A stretch of 34,590 nucleotides of DNA from Lachnospiraceae bacterium (GTDB taxonomy: Bacteria; Bacillota; Clostridia; Lachnospirales; Lachnospiraceae). The position numbers and the translations under genes were made by a program. Below the pieces are notes generated by a model. It had not been told where the DNA came from. It saw only the letters and a list, made by a program, of their open reading frames with translations, and made no database searches. The stretch lies in NCBI GenBank assembly GCA_024684215.1, contig JAIKXH010000032.1, positions 1 through 34,590 on the forward strand, written 5' to 3'. This document shows, in pieces, positions 32,948 through 34,590 of the stretch (its first letter is position 1; each line of letters begins with the position of its first letter).

Positions 32948-34552
32948 ATGAAAAATTCATCTTTTAACAACTTAACCAATAAAAAAACTTTATTTTTGCG
33001 CGTAGTATTTATAACGCTTTTGCCTGTAATTTGCTGCGCGATTTACGCCATTATAGACGGCCATAATCCTTTTACGGCATCCTTGCAGTACTCAACCTGG
33101 AACGATGAGCTCTTTTATTTTAAGCAAACAGAGGGCATTATTTCACACCTTTACCCCAGAGGATTTTTCGGATTTAACGAATCTCACGCAAAGGTTTTAT
33201 CCTTCGCCGCCTGGAGTCCAACACTTATTTTTCCCTGGATTTTACTAGGCAGGATATTTACCTGGGGCATAACTTCCCCTTATATTTTTAATCTGTTATT
33301 TTACTGCCTTTCTATGCTTTTCTATGCACTAAAGACTAAGCCGGGCTTTGTTAAGGCGGTCATTGTTTCCGTGCCGTTTTTACTCTTTACTTTGAATTAT
33401 CGCTATATTTTCAGCTGCATGCCGGAGATAATCGTCTGGTCTTTACTTATAGTTTTTTATGTTCTTTCTTTTGAATACTCAAATAAAAAGACAAAAAGCG
33501 CCTTGATATCAATGTTTATAATATCAGCGCTTTTAACTACCATGCGTCCGTATTTTATTATGCTGATGCTGCTTCCTGCGTTATTTCTTTTCATAAACAT
33601 GAAAGGAAAAAGAAAATGGACCGCGGTATTTATTGACCTTTGTGCCATGCTCGCGACGGTTATCGTATACGGACTATTAAAAATCTTTCTTGCAGCACCC
33701 TATTTTACGGGCCTCTACGATACCAGATGGCTGCACGCTTTCAAGGACCAGGGCATCATAGCCGGCCTTTCCTATTGCAAATCCATCATCGTTTCTAAAA
33801 GCGTCGATATCTATTTCCGTATAGGACTTGCTTTTGAGAGAGGCTATCAGTCCGACGGTGCGTTTTTCTTTATTTATATCATTTTGACCGTGCTTCTTTT
33901 GATAGCCCTTTTATCAATGCTTTTTAGAAAAAAGTTTAGATACTTTTTGCCTCTTTTACATATCACGCTTTGCATGATAGTCCTCTTTATCGCAATAGAG
34001 ATGATGTACAAGCCCTACGAGGGAAGCAAGCACCTTTTGGCCTTTATCATGCCCGCATTTTTGCTCCTCTTAGCCGTCTTGGAAAAAGAATTTGTCCGTC
34101 CGATGGTTTATTCCGGAATAATTGCGCTCTCTTTTATAATGGTCCTGATTGCAAAAAGGCCTTATCAGGCGGACTACGTAATCCCCTACTCCGACGGCTC
34201 TATGGATGCAGAGAACGCATACTGGCAGGATGTTTTTGACAAAAAAATCTCCCCGGAAAAAACCGGAGAGCCTTCTTATAACAATACTATCATATGCGTC
34301 TACGGCGATGAAGCCGCGAATGCTAACAGCTTAGAATTTAACCCGGACTGCTGGCCTCTTTTATACGATGCCACCCCGGGTATGGGCATAAATTACTGCC
34401 TTACAGACTATGTAACGGAAAACTTTGATTCCTTGAAATCCCGCTATATAGCCACCCCGTCTAATGGTACAATCGATGCACTTCTCTCATCTTCTGCCGC
34501 ATGGACCGAAGTGGGCCGCAGTGACCGTATGGCGCTGTATATGAAAAACTGA
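32948..34552 (+). CDS. Multi-pass membrane protein, GT-C-like, family of unknown function
   Basis: The 534-residue protein has about 10-12 membrane helices and a C-terminal soluble domain (from about 410). Its first extracytoplasmic loop reads YSTWNDELFYFKQTEGII, then PRGFFGFNESHAKVLSFAAW. The acidic pair in WNDE fits the place of the catalytic acidic residue in GT-C glycosyltransferases. I recall similar loops in unassigned Lachnospiraceae membrane proteins. It is transcribed away from module B from its own promoter-like element and ends in a hairpin. A sugar transferase acting on a lipid-linked donor is a reasonable guess; no substrate can be named. Confidence 0.75.
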   Translation: MKNSSFNNLTNKKTLFLRVVFITLLPVICCAIYAIIDGHNPFTASLQYSTWNDELFYFKQTEGIISHLYPRGFFGFNESHAKVLSFAAWSPTLIFPWILLGRIFTWGITSPYIFNLLFYCLSMLFYALKTKPGFVKAVIVSVPFLLFTLNYRYIFSCMPEIIVWSLLIVFYVLSFEYSNKKTKSALISMFIISALLTTMRPYFIMLMLLPALFLFINMKGKRKWTAVFIDLCAMLATVIVYGLLKIFLAAPYFTGLYDTRWLHAFKDQGIIAGLSYCKSIIVSKSVDIYFRIGLAFERGYQSDGAFFFIYIILTVLLLIALLSMLFRKKFRYFLPLLHITLCMIVLFIAIEMMYKPYEGSKHLLAFIMPAFLLLLAVLEKEFVRPMVYSGIIALSFIMVLIAKRPYQADYVIPYSDGSMDAENAYWQDVFDKKISPEKTGEPSYNNTIICVYGDEAANANSLEFNPDCWPLLYDATPGMGINYCLTDYVTENFDSLKSRYIATPSNGTIDALLSSSAAWTEVGRSDRMALYMKN

Positions 34553-34576
34553 GCCGGGACTTTCTATGATCCCGGC
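34553..34576 (+). terminator. Hairpin directly after the stop codon
   Basis: GCCGGGA (34553-34559) pairs with TCCCGGC (34570-34576) around a 10-base loop, starting right after the TGA. Only a weak T stretch follows, so it is a moderate candidate for a Rho-independent terminator. Confidence 0.55.
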
Positions 34577-34590
34577 CTTCATATATCAAG

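Noticed and set aside
1-34590. tRNA, rRNA, riboswitch or prophage features
   Set aside because: None was recognised in reading either strand; intergenic gaps are mostly too short.

Overview
The window is a large surface-glycan locus from a low-to-moderate GC Gram-positive bacterium. It most resembles a Lachnospiraceae-type Clostridia (Butyrivibrio/Roseburia-like). This rests on the style of the membrane proteins (DUF6056-, DUF6077- and GtrII-like families common in that group), AGGAGG-type ribosome binding sites, TGnTATAAT promoters and a thrH gene. The assignment is inference from protein character, not a database match. Nearly everything is on the minus strand; only two genes (21006-21986 and 32948-34552) lie on the plus strand.

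Module A (about 19.8 kb down to 0.4 kb, minus strand) is a Wzx/Wzy-type polysaccharide or glycoconjugate cluster. It carries a full gene set for UDP-N,N'-diacetylbacillosamine: PglF-like 4,6-dehydratase, PglE-like aminotransferase and PglD-like acetyltransferase. It also has the PglC-like phosphoglycosyltransferase that would load this sugar onto undecaprenyl phosphate. The complete UDP-N-acetyl-L-fucosamine trio (CapE, CapF, CapG) lies in transcription order in the middle. Two GT4 glycosyltransferases, a Wzx flippase, a Wzy-like polymerase, a second O-antigen ligase/polymerase-like protein, a second PglD-like acetyltransferase and a DUF6056-like membrane protein complete it. The module shows decay: an acyltransferase-3 gene broken in a T8 run, two fused gene remnants at 17.0-17.8 kb, and a small remnant at 0.24-0.41 kb. 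A G9 tract sits near the 3' end of pglD.

A GT2 gene (19851-20558) and a 447-base divergent intergenic region (20559-21005) separate the modules. The intergenic region carries five copies of a GC-ended palindromic repeat: three direct on a 73-base period and two inverted. Part of it looks like a REPIN or MITE.

Module B (32.7 kb down to 22.0 kb, minus strand) is a tightly packed operon: thrH, a PglK/MsbA-like ABC exporter, an SGNH hydrolase, a GtrII-like membrane glucosyltransferase, a GtrB-like polyprenyl-phosphate glycosyltransferase, a WecE-type sugar aminotransferase, and three multi-pass membrane proteins. It is flanked by the two plus-strand genes: a membrane-anchored SGNH-like protein lacking catalytic Ser and His, and a 12-TM-like GT-C-type membrane protein. 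Both appear to have an extended -10 element ending 6-7 bases before the ATG and no Shine-Dalgarno, so they may be leaderless. By eye module B and pglF are richer in G+C than the 11.7-17.8 kb part of module A, which suggests separate histories.

Together the locus appears to build an undecaprenyl-linked glycan started with a bacillosamine-type sugar and containing L-FucNAc. A side-branch or lipid-linked sugar system (GtrB/GtrII plus ABC exporter) sits next to it.
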